From NCBI RefSeq assembly GCF_019891395.1, contig NZ_CP078143.1, forward strand, positions 2,183,001 through 2,247,000: a DNA stretch of 64,000 nt, given 5' to 3'. This document shows, in pieces, positions 56,045 through 64,000 of the stretch (the first letter of the stretch is position 1; every line of letters begins with the position of its first letter). The position numbers and the translations under genes are program-made. The notes below the pieces were generated by a model. That model did no database searches. It was not told where the DNA came from and saw only the letters and a program-made list of their open reading frames with translations. This DNA is from Nitratireductor kimnyeongensis. GTDB lineage: Bacteria; Pseudomonadota; Alphaproteobacteria; Rhizobiales; Rhizobiaceae.

Positions 56045-57592
56045 TCATTGCCGGCCGATGAGGCGTTGTCGCAGTGCATTGGAGATGTTGTCGAAGATGA
56101 AAACCACCATCAGAATGAGGATCACCATGTAGGCTACGTTCTCCCAGTCCTGATTGGTCCGCATGGCTTCCCAGAGCTTAAGGCCGATACCGCCCGCGCC
56201 CACGGCGCCGATAATGGTGGCAGAGCGCGTATTGGACTCCCAGAAATACAGCGACTGGCTCAAAAACACCGGGAGCACCTGCGGCACCACGCCAAAGCGT
56301 TGCACGGATGAAGGCGAGGCACCGACCGAGCGAACACCCTCGCGCTGCTTGTCGTCGATGTTCTCCAGCGCTTCGGAATAGAGCTTTCCGAAGGTGCCGG
56401 TATCGGTGAAGAAGATCGCGGATATGCCGGCCAACGGTCCTGGCCCGAACGCCCGTGTGAAGAACAGTGCCCAGATCAGCATGTCCACCGAGCGCAGGAA
56501 GTCGAACGAGCGCTTCAAGAGATGGTTGATGAATCGGTTGGGCATTATGTTGCGCGCGGCTGCAAAGGCGAGCGGGAAGGCCAGAAGCGAGGCAAACACA
56601 GTGCCGGCAAAGGCCATCACGATTGTCTGCAGCAGCTTCAGCCACACATCGCCATGCTGCCAGTCGGCATTGTTGACGATGTTGTCCAGCGCAAGCGAGA
56701 GGTTTGAACGATCCTCCTCGATGCGTTCACCGAAGAATACGGTGCCCAGAACTTCCGAGGCGGGCATGCCCCAATAGGGCGAGCGCGTGTCGAAAAAGAA
56801 GTTTTCCCAGCCTAGGAAGCGGCGACGTACCTTGACTTCATCATCCTCGATCTCTGCGCGTCCGGCGAAACCGAACTGCACGATAACCTTGGAACCGGGC
56901 GCCCGCTGGCTCGCCCACTCTGGCAGGGCGCCACGCGCATTGACGGCCTCCCGCTCGATAATTTCGAGCTCCAGCGTTTCGCCCCTGTGGGTTACGGTCA
57001 CGAAGCCGGGCTGAACGTGAATATGAGTGCCACCGCCGAAGGAAACATCGGCACTCACGATGGCCTCTTCACGGGTTGCCACCGGAGCTGTCGGGGCGTT
57101 GTCTGGGGCCGACGATTCGGCTGGTGCAGAGGAAGGCGGCATGGCGCCAAGGAAGCCGCCGTCGTCTTTCGCTGCCGGCTTTGTGTCCAGCGATCCGAGG
57201 AAACCGGCGTCGCTCGTTTCACCATTGCCCGCATTGGCGACTTCGGATGTGGCATCGCTGCGGCGTTTCACCGTCGCCATTTCCGTCTCCACCCAGTCCG
57301 GTTTCGGATTGTCGCCCAGCGGCGAAAATCGGGGAAAGGAAATGTCCAGGGCATCGCCGTCATATTCGATGTCCGGGCGTACTTCATAGGAGACCCAGTC
57401 GGCCAGATAGCTGCCGGCAATATCCCAGTTGCCGTTGGAGATTACCTGACCGACAGCAAAGAGCCACCAGGCAAAGATCATGTAGAGCGCAATAGCAGCG
57501 ATGATAAGCGCTGCGCGGAAGCGTTCCAGCAGCGGCCGGTGAAAAACATCCGCGTGCCGCGCGGCAATGGCGTTGGCTTCTAGCTCGGTCAT
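56045..57592 (-). CDS. phnE: Phosphonate/phosphate ABC transporter permease PhnE2, with large insert
   Basis: Second permease of the phn transporter, of 515 aa against about 260-300 for a usual PhnE. Residues ~29-50 form the first membrane segment. Residues ~52-317 are a large extracytoplasmic insertion including a low-complexity linker (~109-178) with repeated GFLGS and GFLGA. The conserved permease core runs 318-515: LQTIVMAFAGTVFASLLAFP, and the EAA loop EALENIDDKQREGVRSVGAS. The ATG is at 57592, two bases before the phnE1 stop. Confidence 0.9.
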   Translation of the reverse strand: MTELEANAIAARHADVFHRPLLERFRAALIIAAIALYMIFAWWLFAVGQVISNGNWDIAGSYLADWVSYEVRPDIEYDGDALDISFPRFSPLGDNPKPDWVETEMATVKRRSDATSEVANAGNGETSDAGFLGSLDTKPAAKDDGGFLGAMPPSSAPAESSAPDNAPTAPVATREEAIVSADVSFGGGTHIHVQPGFVTVTHRGETLELEIIEREAVNARGALPEWASQRAPGSKVIVQFGFAGRAEIEDDEVKVRRRFLGWENFFFDTRSPYWGMPASEVLGTVFFGERIEEDRSNLSLALDNIVNNADWQHGDVWLKLLQTIVMAFAGTVFASLLAFPLAFAAARNIMPNRFINHLLKRSFDFLRSVDMLIWALFFTRAFGPGPLAGISAIFFTDTGTFGKLYSEALENIDDKQREGVRSVGASPSSVQRFGVVPQVLPVFLSQSLYFWESNTRSATIIGAVGAGGIGLKLWEAMRTNQDWENVAYMVILILMVVFIFDNISNALRQRLIGRQ

Positions 57593-57594
57593 GG

Positions 57595-58563
57595 TCAGCC
57601 TCCCCGGCCGAATTCGAATGCCTGCTTGCCGACGAGGCGGCCACGCAGCCAGGCAGAAAACTGATCGACCGCGACGATGGTGCAGAACAGGAGAAGAATG
57701 ATGGCGAGCGTCTTGGCCTCATGCGTTTGGCTGATCGACAGCCGCAGCGCCTCGCCGATGCCGCCACCGCCGACAGCGCCAATGATGGTGGAGGCGCGCA
57801 CATTGATCTCGAAACGCAAGAGCGCATAGCTCAGAAAATTGGGCAAGACCTGCGGGACGATGGCGAACCACACGCGTTCAGTCCAGTTGGCGCCAGCAGC
57901 GCGGAGGCCTTCCTCGGCTTTCATGTCGGCGTTTTCCACCACTTCGAAAAACATCTTTCCCAGCGCGCCGATCGTATGGATGGACACTGCGATGATCGCG
58001 GGAACCGCCCCGAGTGACAGGATCGCAAGAAAGAAGCCGGCGATGACGATCTCTGGAAAGGCGCGCAAGAGTTCCATGAACCGGCGAACGAAAAAGCGTA
58101 GCCAGCGCCGTGTCGTCAGGTTCGAGGCGGCCAGAAAACAAAGAACGAAGCCAAGGCCAAAGCCGATCAGGGTGGAAACCAGAGCGATGTTGATGGTCTC
58201 CAGCATCTTGTAGAAATATTCGGGCAGGTACAGGCTCTCGGTGAAATAGACCCGGCCTTCCGGATAATTGTATTTCAGGCTGCCATCGTCATAGGGGGAG
58301 GGCAGATCGAACAGGGCGCGCCAGATTTCCCACCCATCGCGCGGCAGCATCTGACCTACGAAATCGAACAGGTAGGGCAGTCGGTCGAAAAACTTGCCGG
58401 CATTCGATTCATTGGCAAACCAGAACGAACCGCTCATGGCGAGAACCATGAAGACGATGCCGCCAATCGTGTAAAGGCGCCGCCGTCCCGCAAGTTCACG
58501 CCAATGGCGTTCCACGGCTTGGCCGGCTTCGGAAAGAAGCAGGGAATGGGTGGTTGCTGTCAT
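57595..58563 (-). CDS. phnE: Phosphonate/phosphate ABC transporter permease PhnE1
   Basis: Inner-membrane permease of 322 aa for phosphonates and, in rhizobial PhoCDET relatives, inorganic phosphate. An N-terminal membrane segment (~33-50) is followed by a periplasmic loop and the five-segment core (~115-315) with the EAA-type loop ENADMKAEEGLRAAGANWTE. It lies between phnD and phnE2. A perfect 9-bp hairpin separates it from phnD. Confidence 0.92.
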   Translation of the reverse strand: MTATTHSLLLSEAGQAVERHWRELAGRRRLYTIGGIVFMVLAMSGSFWFANESNAGKFFDRLPYLFDFVGQMLPRDGWEIWRALFDLPSPYDDGSLKYNYPEGRVYFTESLYLPEYFYKMLETINIALVSTLIGFGLGFVLCFLAASNLTTRRWLRFFVRRFMELLRAFPEIVIAGFFLAILSLGAVPAIIAVSIHTIGALGKMFFEVVENADMKAEEGLRAAGANWTERVWFAIVPQVLPNFLSYALLRFEINVRASTIIGAVGGGGIGEALRLSISQTHEAKTLAIILLLFCTIVAVDQFSAWLRGRLVGKQAFEFGRGG

Positions 58564-58585
58564 ATCTGGAACGCCTATGCGACAA

Positions 58586-58609
58586 CGCCGCCGGCACGGA
58601 CCGGCGGCG
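58586..58609 (-). other. Intercistronic hairpin between phnD and phnE1
   Basis: CGCCGCCGG (58586-58594), loop of six, CCGGCGGCG (58601-58609): a perfect 9-bp stem. Such stems after a binding-protein gene commonly protect its mRNA 3' end and lower permease expression. Confidence 0.65.
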
Positions 58610-58630
58610 CGTCAGATTTCGGGAAAACGA

Positions 58631-59539
58631 TCAGGAACCGATCTTGGAGCGACGGGCGTCGATGATCGGCTCATAGAACGCCGGCGTCACTTCGGTGTAG
58701 CCCTTGTAGTCGCCGCCCTGGATGGCGGAGAAGCACTCAGGATCCGTCTCCGGCAGCTCCATCATGAACGTCTTGAACTTGGATTTCATGTCGGCGCCCA
58801 TGGAGGTGCGAACGACAACCGGGCCGTTCGGGATCAGCGGCGACTTCCACAGTTCCACCAGATCGTCCATGTCGAGAATGCCTTTCTCGACCATCTTGTG
58901 CAGGTTGCCGGACGTGTAGCCGTCGGAGAATTCGCCAACACCGGAGGCCCAGGTCGTACCGGCATCAAAGGTGCCTTTCACCACTTCGAGAACCAGGTTC
59001 TCGTGGCCGCCGCCGAAGCCGGTCTCGCCAAAGAATTCTTCAACCGATGTGCCGACTGCTTTGGGAAGCGTTACTGCGGGAACGAGATAGCCGGAGGTGG
59101 AATCCGGGTCGGCAAAGCCGAGCTTCTTGCCCTTCATGTCTTCCAGCGAGGTGATGCCGGAATCCTTGCGGGCCACCATGACTGAGTGATAGCCGGTGGA
59201 GCCATCGGTCTGGACCGTCGTCAGGATAGGCTCCACGGCCTCGGCGTTTTCCAGATAGACCTTCGCATAGGCAGAGGCACCGAGCTCGGCATAGTCGAGG
59301 GTGCCGCCAAGAAGACCCTGAATCACGCCGTCATAGTCAGCCGCAGGAAAGAGCGAAACCTTCTCGACGCCGATTACCTCGGGAAGTTTCTCGGAAATGC
59401 ACGCAAAATTGCGCAGGCGGTCGGCTTCGTTTTCGCCACCGAGAATGCCGATGCGGAATTCCTTCAGGTCTTCGGCCTGTGCGCCGCCGACCATCATCGC
59501 GGTGAGCGCTACGGCGCCCATAAGAGCTTTCTTGAACAT
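58631..59539 (-). CDS. phnD: Phosphonate/phosphate ABC transporter substrate-binding protein
   Basis: Periplasmic binding protein of 302 aa. A Sec signal peptide is visible (MFKKALMGAVALTAMMVGGA, cleavage after QA near residue 22). The phosphonate-binding signature includes TDGSTGYHSVMVARKDSGI and SGYLVPAVTLPKA. ATG at 59539. It follows phnC by 86 bases, and the phnE permeases follow. Confidence 0.93.
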   Translation of the reverse strand: MFKKALMGAVALTAMMVGGAQAEDLKEFRIGILGGENEADRLRNFACISEKLPEVIGVEKVSLFPAADYDGVIQGLLGGTLDYAELGASAYAKVYLENAEAVEPILTTVQTDGSTGYHSVMVARKDSGITSLEDMKGKKLGFADPDSTSGYLVPAVTLPKAVGTSVEEFFGETGFGGGHENLVLEVVKGTFDAGTTWASGVGEFSDGYTSGNLHKMVEKGILDMDDLVELWKSPLIPNGPVVVRTSMGADMKSKFKTFMMELPETDPECFSAIQGGDYKGYTEVTPAFYEPIIDARRSKIGS

Positions 59540-59558
59540 GACGTCTCTCCATTTGGGT

Positions 59559-59577
59559 GCCGGCTTTTGCCGCCGGC
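59559..59577 (-). other. Small hairpin between phnC and phnD
   Basis: GCCGGC (59559-59564) and GCCGGC (59572-59577) form a 6-bp stem with a seven-base loop in the phnC-phnD gap. Weak, listed for completeness. Confidence 0.3.
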
Positions 59578-59626
59578 GGGTTTTCAGGCAGAGCGGCCCA
59601 TTACGCGGGCCAGGCGATCCCTTGGG

Positions 59627-60469
59627 TCAGACGGCGGCGAGCGCCGGTTGAGCCTGACCGGTCGATTTCCTTGCCGGCTGTGGGGCCGGGATATTGATGC
59701 TGGTGGACGTGATGGCTTCGGAAAGCTCCGCGCCTTCCTCTCCGCCATAAATGTTGCGCACCGCGTCGCTCGTCAGCGCCTCGGGAGGGCCGTCGAATAC
59801 GACGGCACCCTTCGCCATCCCGACGATGCGATTGCAATAAGCGCGGGCGGTGTCCAGCGTATGCAGGTTGGTGATCACGGTGATCCCTTCGCGGGCATTG
59901 ATGTCGGCCAGCGAGTCCATCACGACCTTGGCGTTGAGCGGATCGAGCGAGGCGATTGGTTCATCCGCCAGGATCACCTTCGGCTCCTGCATGAGGGCAC
60001 GCGCAATCGCCACGCGCTGTTGCTGACCACCGGAAAGCGTGCCGGCGCGCTGCAGGGCGGTCTGGGCGATATCGAGGCGCTCAAGCGCAGCGATGGCGCG
60101 GATGCGCTCTTCGCGGGTGAACATGTTCATCAGGTTGAGAACGGTGGAACGGTGGTTGAGCCGTCCGAGCAGGACATTGGTCAGCACATCGAGGCGTGGC
60201 ACCAGGTTGAACTGCTGGAAGATCATGGCGCAGTCACGCTGCCAGCGGCGTAATTCCGGGCCCTTCAGCGCCGAAACTTCCTTGCCGTGGAACAGGATAG
60301 ATCCTTCCGACGGGTCGATCAGCCGATTGATCATGCGCAGCAATGTCGATTTGCCAGCGCCAGAGCGGCCGATGATGCCAACCATCTGCCCCTGATCGAT
60401 CTTCAGCTCCACGTTGCGTACAGCCGTGTTCGACCCGAAGCGTCGCGTGACCTTGCGAATTTCAAGCAT
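59627..60469 (-). CDS. phnC: Phosphonate/phosphate ABC transporter ATPase
   Basis: Cytoplasmic ATPase of 280 aa that energises PhnD/PhnE uptake. Walker A is [20 protein letters not shown] (residues ~32-51), the signature [16 protein letters not shown], Walker [14 protein letters not shown], and the His loop [11 protein letters not shown]. First gene of the leftward phnC-phnD-phnE1-phnE2-DUF1045-phnM-phnN run. A PhoB-type box lies 103 bases upstream at 60572-60589, so phosphate starvation should induce the operon. Confidence 0.94.
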   Translation of the reverse strand: MLEIRKVTRRFGSNTAVRNVELKIDQGQMVGIIGRSGAGKSTLLRMINRLIDPSEGSILFHGKEVSALKGPELRRWQRDCAMIFQQFNLVPRLDVLTNVLLGRLNHRSTVLNLMNMFTREERIRAIAALERLDIAQTALQRAGTLSGGQQQRVAIARALMQEPKVILADEPIASLDPLNAKVVMDSLADINAREGITVITNLHTLDTARAYCNRIVGMAKGAVVFDGPPEALTSDAVRNIYGGEEGAELSEAITSTSINIPAPQPARKSTGQAQPALAAV

Positions 60470-60571
60470 TTGCTTTTCCCGTTAAGCGCCTTGTCGCGGC
60501 TCTCCCGCAGGCTTTCCGCCCTTGTTGTCCAATCGCCTAATGGGTGAGCATGAAACCTGCATGTCGCCTGG

Positions 60572-60589
60572 ATGACGGTTTCTTGACAG
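60572..60589 (-). promoter_or_regulatory. PhoB box upstream of phnC
   Basis: On the minus strand it reads CTGTCAAGAAACCGTCAT: two direct half-sites CTGTCA and CCGTCA, 11 bases apart start to start, close to the PhoB consensus CTGTCAT-A-A-CTGTCAC. It is 103 bases before the phnC start codon and correctly oriented. Confidence 0.78.
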
Positions 60590-60680
60590 TCCACAATGCC
60601 GCCACGCGCAGGGTAGTGTCATGGCGATGGGGTCTTCTTTCGGGATGTGCTAAGAGGCGTCGTCTTTAGGGAGAGGATTG

Positions 60681-61088
60681 ATGGGTACAACGCATTCCGG
60701 CACCTGCCTTTGCGGCGCGGTGAGATTTCAGATCTCGGGTTCGTTCGAGCGCTTTTATCTCTGCCACTGTGCGCGCTGCCGCAAGGGGTCTGGCTCAGCC
60801 CATGCCGCGAACCTGTTTTCGAGTGCGGCCGAGATCACCTGGCTTTCGGGGAAAGACGGGATCGAGAGTTTCAGGGTGCCGGACGCGCGGCACCGGCGCA
60901 GTTTTTGCCGAACCTGCGGCTCTGCTCTTCCCAGGGTAGAAGCAGGCGGCGCGATGGTCATCGTGCCGGCAGGTTGTCTGGATACACCGGTATCCATGCA
61001 ACCGACTGCGCATATCTGCATGTCCAGCCGTGCGGACTGGGACGATGGGTTGAGCGAGGTTCCTCGGCTGGAGGGCTTGCCGGGCTAA
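60681..61088 (+). CDS. GFA family zinc protein
   Basis: A 135-aa protein of the glutathione-dependent formaldehyde-activating family. Zinc ligands are visible: SGTCLCGAVRF, LCHCARCRKGSGSAH and FCRTCGSAL. The GFA label comes from one member that binds glutathione and formaldehyde; most relatives, including this one, have untested functions. ATG 60681 has GGGAGAGG upstream (a TTG at 60678 is also in frame). It is divergent from phnC and convergent with the oxidoreductase at 61101. Confidence 0.85.
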   Translation: MGTTHSGTCLCGAVRFQISGSFERFYLCHCARCRKGSGSAHAANLFSSAAEITWLSGKDGIESFRVPDARHRRSFCRTCGSALPRVEAGGAMVIVPAGCLDTPVSMQPTAHICMSSRADWDDGLSEVPRLEGLPG

Positions 61089-61100
61089 ACTTCTGATTGA

Positions 61101-62057
61101 TCAGCGTGGTGCGCAGATACGCTCTCTTGCAGCCGCATATTCGGTCGCAAGTCGGTCCACGAGCGCGCCTGCGCCCACAATTTCGCCGACCGCTCCAATG
61201 CCCTGACCGCTTCCCCAGATGTCGCGCCAGGCCTTTGCGTCGGCGCTGGCGAAATTCATCTTGGAGGGATCGGCTTCCGGCAGATTGTCTGGATCCATGC
61301 CGGCCTTGACGATGGAGCCTTTCAGATAGTTGCCGTGTACGCCGGTAAAGAGGTTGGAATAAACGATGTCGGCAGCACGCGAGGCGACGATCATCTCCTT
61401 GTAATCGTCGGTGGCGCGCGCCTCCTGAGTGGCGATAAAGGGGGAACCGATATAGGCAAGGTCCGCGCCCATTGCCTCGGCCGCCAGCACCGCACCGCCA
61501 TTGGCAATGGCACCTGACAGAAGCAGCGGTCCGTCGAACCATTGCCGGATTTCCTGAACGAGGGCGAAGGGAGAAAGCGTGCCCGCATGGCCGCCAGCCC
61601 CCGTGGCCACCGCAATAAGCCCGTCTGCGCCCTTTTCGATGGCCTTTCGTGCATGGCGATCGTGGATGATGTCGTGCAGCACGATGCCGCCATAGGAATG
61701 AACGGCCTGGTTCACCTCCTCGACGGCACCCAGCGAAGTGATGACGATCGGCACCTTGTGGTAGACGCAGACCCTCAGATCATGCTCCAGCCGATCATTC
61801 GAGCGGTGGACGATCTGGTTGACGGCAAAAGGAGCGGCGGGGCGGTCCGGGTGTTTCGCATCATGTGCTGCCAGCTCTTCCTTGATCTGCGATATCCATT
61901 CGTCAAGCTGCTCTTTGGGGCGGGCATTGAGCGCAGGAAAAGACCCGACAATGCCGGCCTTGCATTGCGCGGTTACCAGAGGCGGATGCGAGATGATGAA
62001 CAAGGGCGCGCCGACGACGGGCAAACGCAGAGTGTCGAAAACGGCCGGAAGCGCCAT
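61101..62057 (-). CDS. NAD(P)H-dependent flavin oxidoreductase / nitronate monooxygenase-like
   Basis: FMN enzyme with the NMO/2-nitropropane dioxygenase TIM-barrel, 318 aa. The N-terminus has VVGAPLFIISHPPLVTAQCK, and the flavin-phosphate region is VATGAGGHAGTLSPFALV with DGPLLLSGAIANGGAVLAAE. Many members oxidise alkyl nitronates, others reduce enoyl-type acyl chains, so the substrate is open. ATG 62057. A palindrome nearly identical to the one before the acyl-CoA dehydrogenase lies 16-37 bases upstream, linking it to the MerR-regulated fad genes. Confidence 0.87.
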   Translation of the reverse strand: MALPAVFDTLRLPVVGAPLFIISHPPLVTAQCKAGIVGSFPALNARPKEQLDEWISQIKEELAAHDAKHPDRPAAPFAVNQIVHRSNDRLEHDLRVCVYHKVPIVITSLGAVEEVNQAVHSYGGIVLHDIIHDRHARKAIEKGADGLIAVATGAGGHAGTLSPFALVQEIRQWFDGPLLLSGAIANGGAVLAAEAMGADLAYIGSPFIATQEARATDDYKEMIVASRAADIVYSNLFTGVHGNYLKGSIVKAGMDPDNLPEADPSKMNFASADAKAWRDIWGSGQGIGAVGEIVGAGALVDRLATEYAAARERICAPR

Positions 62058-62072
62058 GTGAAACCCCTTTTA

Positions 62073-62094
62073 TTGACGTATTCGTAAACGTCAA
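62073..62094. promoter_or_regulatory. Second copy of the fad-type palindromic operator
   Basis: TTGACGT (62073-62079) and ACGTCAA (62088-62094) around ATTCGTAA. It matches the site at 43347-43368 in 20 of 22 positions and lies 16 bases before the NMO-like start codon, where a repressor would block the promoter. Confidence 0.75.
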
Positions 62095-62159
62095 AACTTT
62101 TTACAGCATCTCGACGCCGAATGAAAACCTCCGGCTGCACATTTTACGGAGTTCCTGTC

Positions 62160-63302
62160 TCAACCAGGAGCGATATCGTTGTGCCGCCGCGCGAGGAAGT
62201 CTCGCATCGCGGCAAGCCCTGCATCAATCCCCTTGCGTCCGAAACCGATGCGGAAACGCTCCGCAGGGGTTTCCATGAGTTCCGAGTGGTAGACGGAGGC
62301 CGGCAGCAAAAGCACCCCTGCCTGTTCCACGAGATCGTGGCAGAACCGCTCAACCCCGTCGCGTCCGTTGTAGCGCGGATAGGCAACACAGCCGCCATCC
62401 GGGTGCTTCCAGTCAAACAGTTCCGAATACTCGCTGAAGAATGCATCCATCTTCTCAAGGTTCTCCGCGATCAGCGAACGGTTCCGCGTGAGAATGCGGT
62501 CACGCACTGAAAGCGCCATCACCGCCAGCCGTTCGCTCGGGGCAGAGTTGCAGATGGACAGGTAATGCTTGTAGCGCTCCAGCTTCTGCAAAAGCGCCGT
62601 GTCACGGCTGGCGATCCAGCCGATACGCAGGCCCGGCAAGCCATAGGACTTGGACATGACATTGAGGGAAATGCCCTTTTCATAAGCCTCGGCAGCCTGT
62701 GGCAGGCGCTTGCTCTCATCGCTTTCGAGCAGCCGATAGACCTCGTCGCTGAACAGGTAGAGATCGTGCTCGCGGCAAAGCGCAACGAGCGCGGCGAAAT
62801 CGTCCTGGGGCATCAGGGCGCCGGTCGGATTGTTGGGCAGGTTGACCGAGATGAGTTTGGTGTTGGGACGGATCGCGGCACGCACAGCGTCGAGATCAAG
62901 CCTCCAATGGGCGTTTTCCAGAAGCGGCACGCCAGTCACGGCGCATAGCCCCAGAGGCACGCTTTCCGCAGCCTGGTAGTTCGGAACGGAAACGATGGCG
63001 TGATCCTCGGGCGAAAGCAGCACCCGCATGGCTGCATAAATGCCTTCCTCGGCACCGGCGAAGCAAAGGACATTTCGCGCGGAAAGACCGTCATAGGTGG
63101 TAGCGATGGCCTCGCGCAGATCGGGTGCGCCCCAGGTTTCAGTGTAGCCGAGCCACAGCCCGTCGAGCTCTTCGCGTGCGGAAGGCCCGGCCATCTGCGT
63201 CAGCTCACCGAGCGTCATGCTTTCCATGTCGGAGGCGGTCATGTGATGCCGGGCATTGAACTCCCAGCGGGAAAAGTGAACCTCAAGCGCGAAATCCCGC
63301 AT
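62160..63302 (-). CDS. PLP-dependent aminotransferase, class I/II
   Basis: Fold-type I aminotransferase of 380 aa. The PLP Lys lies in VMSKSYGLPGLRIGWIASRD; NLPNNPTGALMPQDDF and the phosphate-site Arg in RIGWIAS are typical. ATG 63302 (MRDFALEVHFSRWEF) is preferred to 63320 because GAGGAG lies six bases upstream. The substrate is not evident. It is convergent with nothing within 100 bases and divergent from the partial gene at 63457. Confidence 0.87.
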   Translation of the reverse strand: MRDFALEVHFSRWEFNARHHMTASDMESMTLGELTQMAGPSAREELDGLWLGYTETWGAPDLREAIATTYDGLSARNVLCFAGAEEGIYAAMRVLLSPEDHAIVSVPNYQAAESVPLGLCAVTGVPLLENAHWRLDLDAVRAAIRPNTKLISVNLPNNPTGALMPQDDFAALVALCREHDLYLFSDEVYRLLESDESKRLPQAAEAYEKGISLNVMSKSYGLPGLRIGWIASRDTALLQKLERYKHYLSICNSAPSERLAVMALSVRDRILTRNRSLIAENLEKMDAFFSEYSELFDWKHPDGGCVAYPRYNGRDGVERFCHDLVEQAGVLLLPASVYHSELMETPAERFRIGFGRKGIDAGLAAMRDFLARRHNDIAPG

Positions 63303-63390
63303 TCTGAACTCCTCGGGCATGGTTAGGGTGGAGAAAAACCAGGCTCGACCTCATCAGGGCGGAATAGCCTATTGTTCACACCTTGTTATG

Positions 63391-63417
63391 ACCGTTGATT
63401 GCATACTCACCAACGGT
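63391..63417. promoter_or_regulatory. Palindrome in the divergent region before the last gene
   Basis: ACCGTTG (63391-63397) and CAACGGT (63411-63417), perfect 7-bp inverted repeat with a 13-base spacer, directly followed by TTAACCAT (63417-63424), a CtrA half-site. Either a regulator site or a CtrA-controlled promoter element; not resolved. Confidence 0.35.
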
Positions 63418-63456
63418 TAACCATGTGACAAAGACAGGCAAAGAGGGCAGCCAGCC

Positions 63457-64000
63457 TTGGACGCGATAGAAAATGCGATAAGAAAGGCGTTCGAAAAGGG
63501 CGACGCTAGCAAACGGCCCTTTCGTGAAAAGGTGTATCGTTCTGCCTTTGCAGCGCTGGAGCGCACGCTTGAAGCACGCGACGATCTTTCTGAAGAGGCA
63601 AAAACTGCCAGGCGCGAGAACCTGAAGACAACGATCACCGAGATCGAGACAGAGTTCGTTCCCGCCGCCCCACAAGCCAGGGGTCCGCAGGTTTCAAAGC
63701 CTGCGCCGCGAGAGCGGCCGGCTCCCTCGCCGCAAGTCGAGCCTGAGGCGCGCAGCGCCCCACGCGCCAGAGAAAAAAGCGAGGCGTTCGCTCCACAGAT
63801 TGACCCGCGAGATCGCAGCGGCGTGTCGGATGATCCTTCTCCCGAAGAGGCGAAACGACGCATTCGCGCGGCCCTGCCAAGGCCGCGGCGCTCATACGCC
63901 ATGCTCTTTCTGATTGCGACTGTGGTGGCGTTTCTTGGCTTGGGGCTCTGGTGGACGATGTCCAGTGGCATTCTGATGTCCAGCGATGAGCGGGACACCA
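63457..64000 (+). CDS. Conserved rhizobial single-pass membrane protein, 3' end outside window
   Basis: The frame is open from a TTG at 63457 to the window edge, 181 codons. GAGGG lies about nine bases before the TTG, and the start MDAIENAIRKAFEKGDAS with FREKVYRSAFAALERTLEAR matches a hypothetical protein I know from Mesorhizobium relatives. After the helical N-terminus (1-~70) comes a Pro/Ala/Arg-rich linker (~75-140) and one membrane segment near residues 147-166 (YAMLFLIATVVAFLGLGLWW). The C-terminal domain is cut off. Function unknown. Confidence 0.72.
   Translation, partial: MDAIENAIRKAFEKGDASKRPFREKVYRSAFAALERTLEARDDLSEEAKTARRENLKTTITEIETEFVPAAPQARGPQVSKPAPRERPAPSPQVEPEARSAPRAREKSEAFAPQIDPRDRSGVSDDPSPEEAKRRIRAALPRPRRSYAMLFLIATVVAFLGLGLWWTMSSGILMSSDERDT

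Noticed and set aside
1..64000. tRNA, rRNA, CRISPR array or IS element
   Set aside because: No T-loop GTTCGAATC-type block, no regularly spaced repeats, no transposase motif and no terminal inverted repeats with target duplications were found by eye; a covariance-model scan would be decisive.

Overview
The window is one contiguous chromosomal stretch of a GC-rich alphaproteobacterium, most likely order Hyphomicrobiales (Rhizobiales), in the Phyllobacteriaceae/Rhizobiaceae range. Evidence: the lptC-lptA-lptB-rpoN-hpf-ptsN block, the maeB/mutS-glnD-murJ-trpS order, a PodJ-type polarity protein, DUF1150 beside an Hsp20, MmcB, and a phnCDE1E2-DUF1045-phnM-phnN cluster. Almost everything is core genome. 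No rRNA, tRNA, CRISPR array, transposase, phage or plasmid gene was seen.

Layout. 1-3.9 kb: end of a ribokinase, a convergent nucleoside hydrolase, an Hsp20 behind a near-consensus RpoH promoter, DUF1150 and a C45-type Ntn hydrolase. 3.9-9 kb (minus strand): LPS-transport genes lptCAB, sigma-54, hibernation factor and PtsN. 9.3-11 kb: sppA, ihfB and a LapA-domain protein. 11.1-13.5 kb: two RNA methyltransferases and lspA joined by ATGA overlaps. 13.5-18.3 kb: an AcuI-type oxidoreductase, a hybrid histidine kinase, a repeat cluster and olsB. 18.3-20.0 kb: an AT-richer two-gene module (HipA-like kinase plus DUF3037). 20.2-34.7 kb: maeB, mutS, Rsm22, glnD, murJ, an acyltransferase-3 protein, trpS, a universal stress protein and a NifU-like protein.

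34.7-44.0 kb: L,D-transpeptidase, a CueR-type regulator, mmcB, then a fatty-acid oxidation cluster on the minus strand (isomerase, thioesterase, FadJ, thiolase, long acyl-CoA dehydrogenase) headed by a MerR regulator. 44.4-50.1 kb: PodJ, a TauE/SafE exporter and its TIGR02186 partner. 50.1-53.4 kb: pdeM and an Lhr-type helicase. 53.5-60.5 kb: a phosphonate cluster on the minus strand with a Pho box upstream. 60.7-64 kb: a GFA protein, a nitronate-monooxygenase-like oxidoreductase, a PLP aminotransferase and the start of a membrane-anchored protein cut by the window end.

How the genes connect. Two 22-bp palindromes that match at 20 positions lie in front of the acyl-CoA dehydrogenase and 18 kb away in front of the nitronate-monooxygenase-like gene, which suggests one MerR regulon. 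The phosphonate cluster has the transporter, PhnM, PhnN and a two-histidine phosphoesterase (DUF1045), but no PhnGHIJKL lyase core and no PhnP here. The best candidate for a little-described system is the HipA-like kinase/DUF3037 pair: compositionally distinct, translationally coupled, with a palindrome upstream and a perfect hairpin over its last stop codon, inserted in an otherwise conserved gene order.
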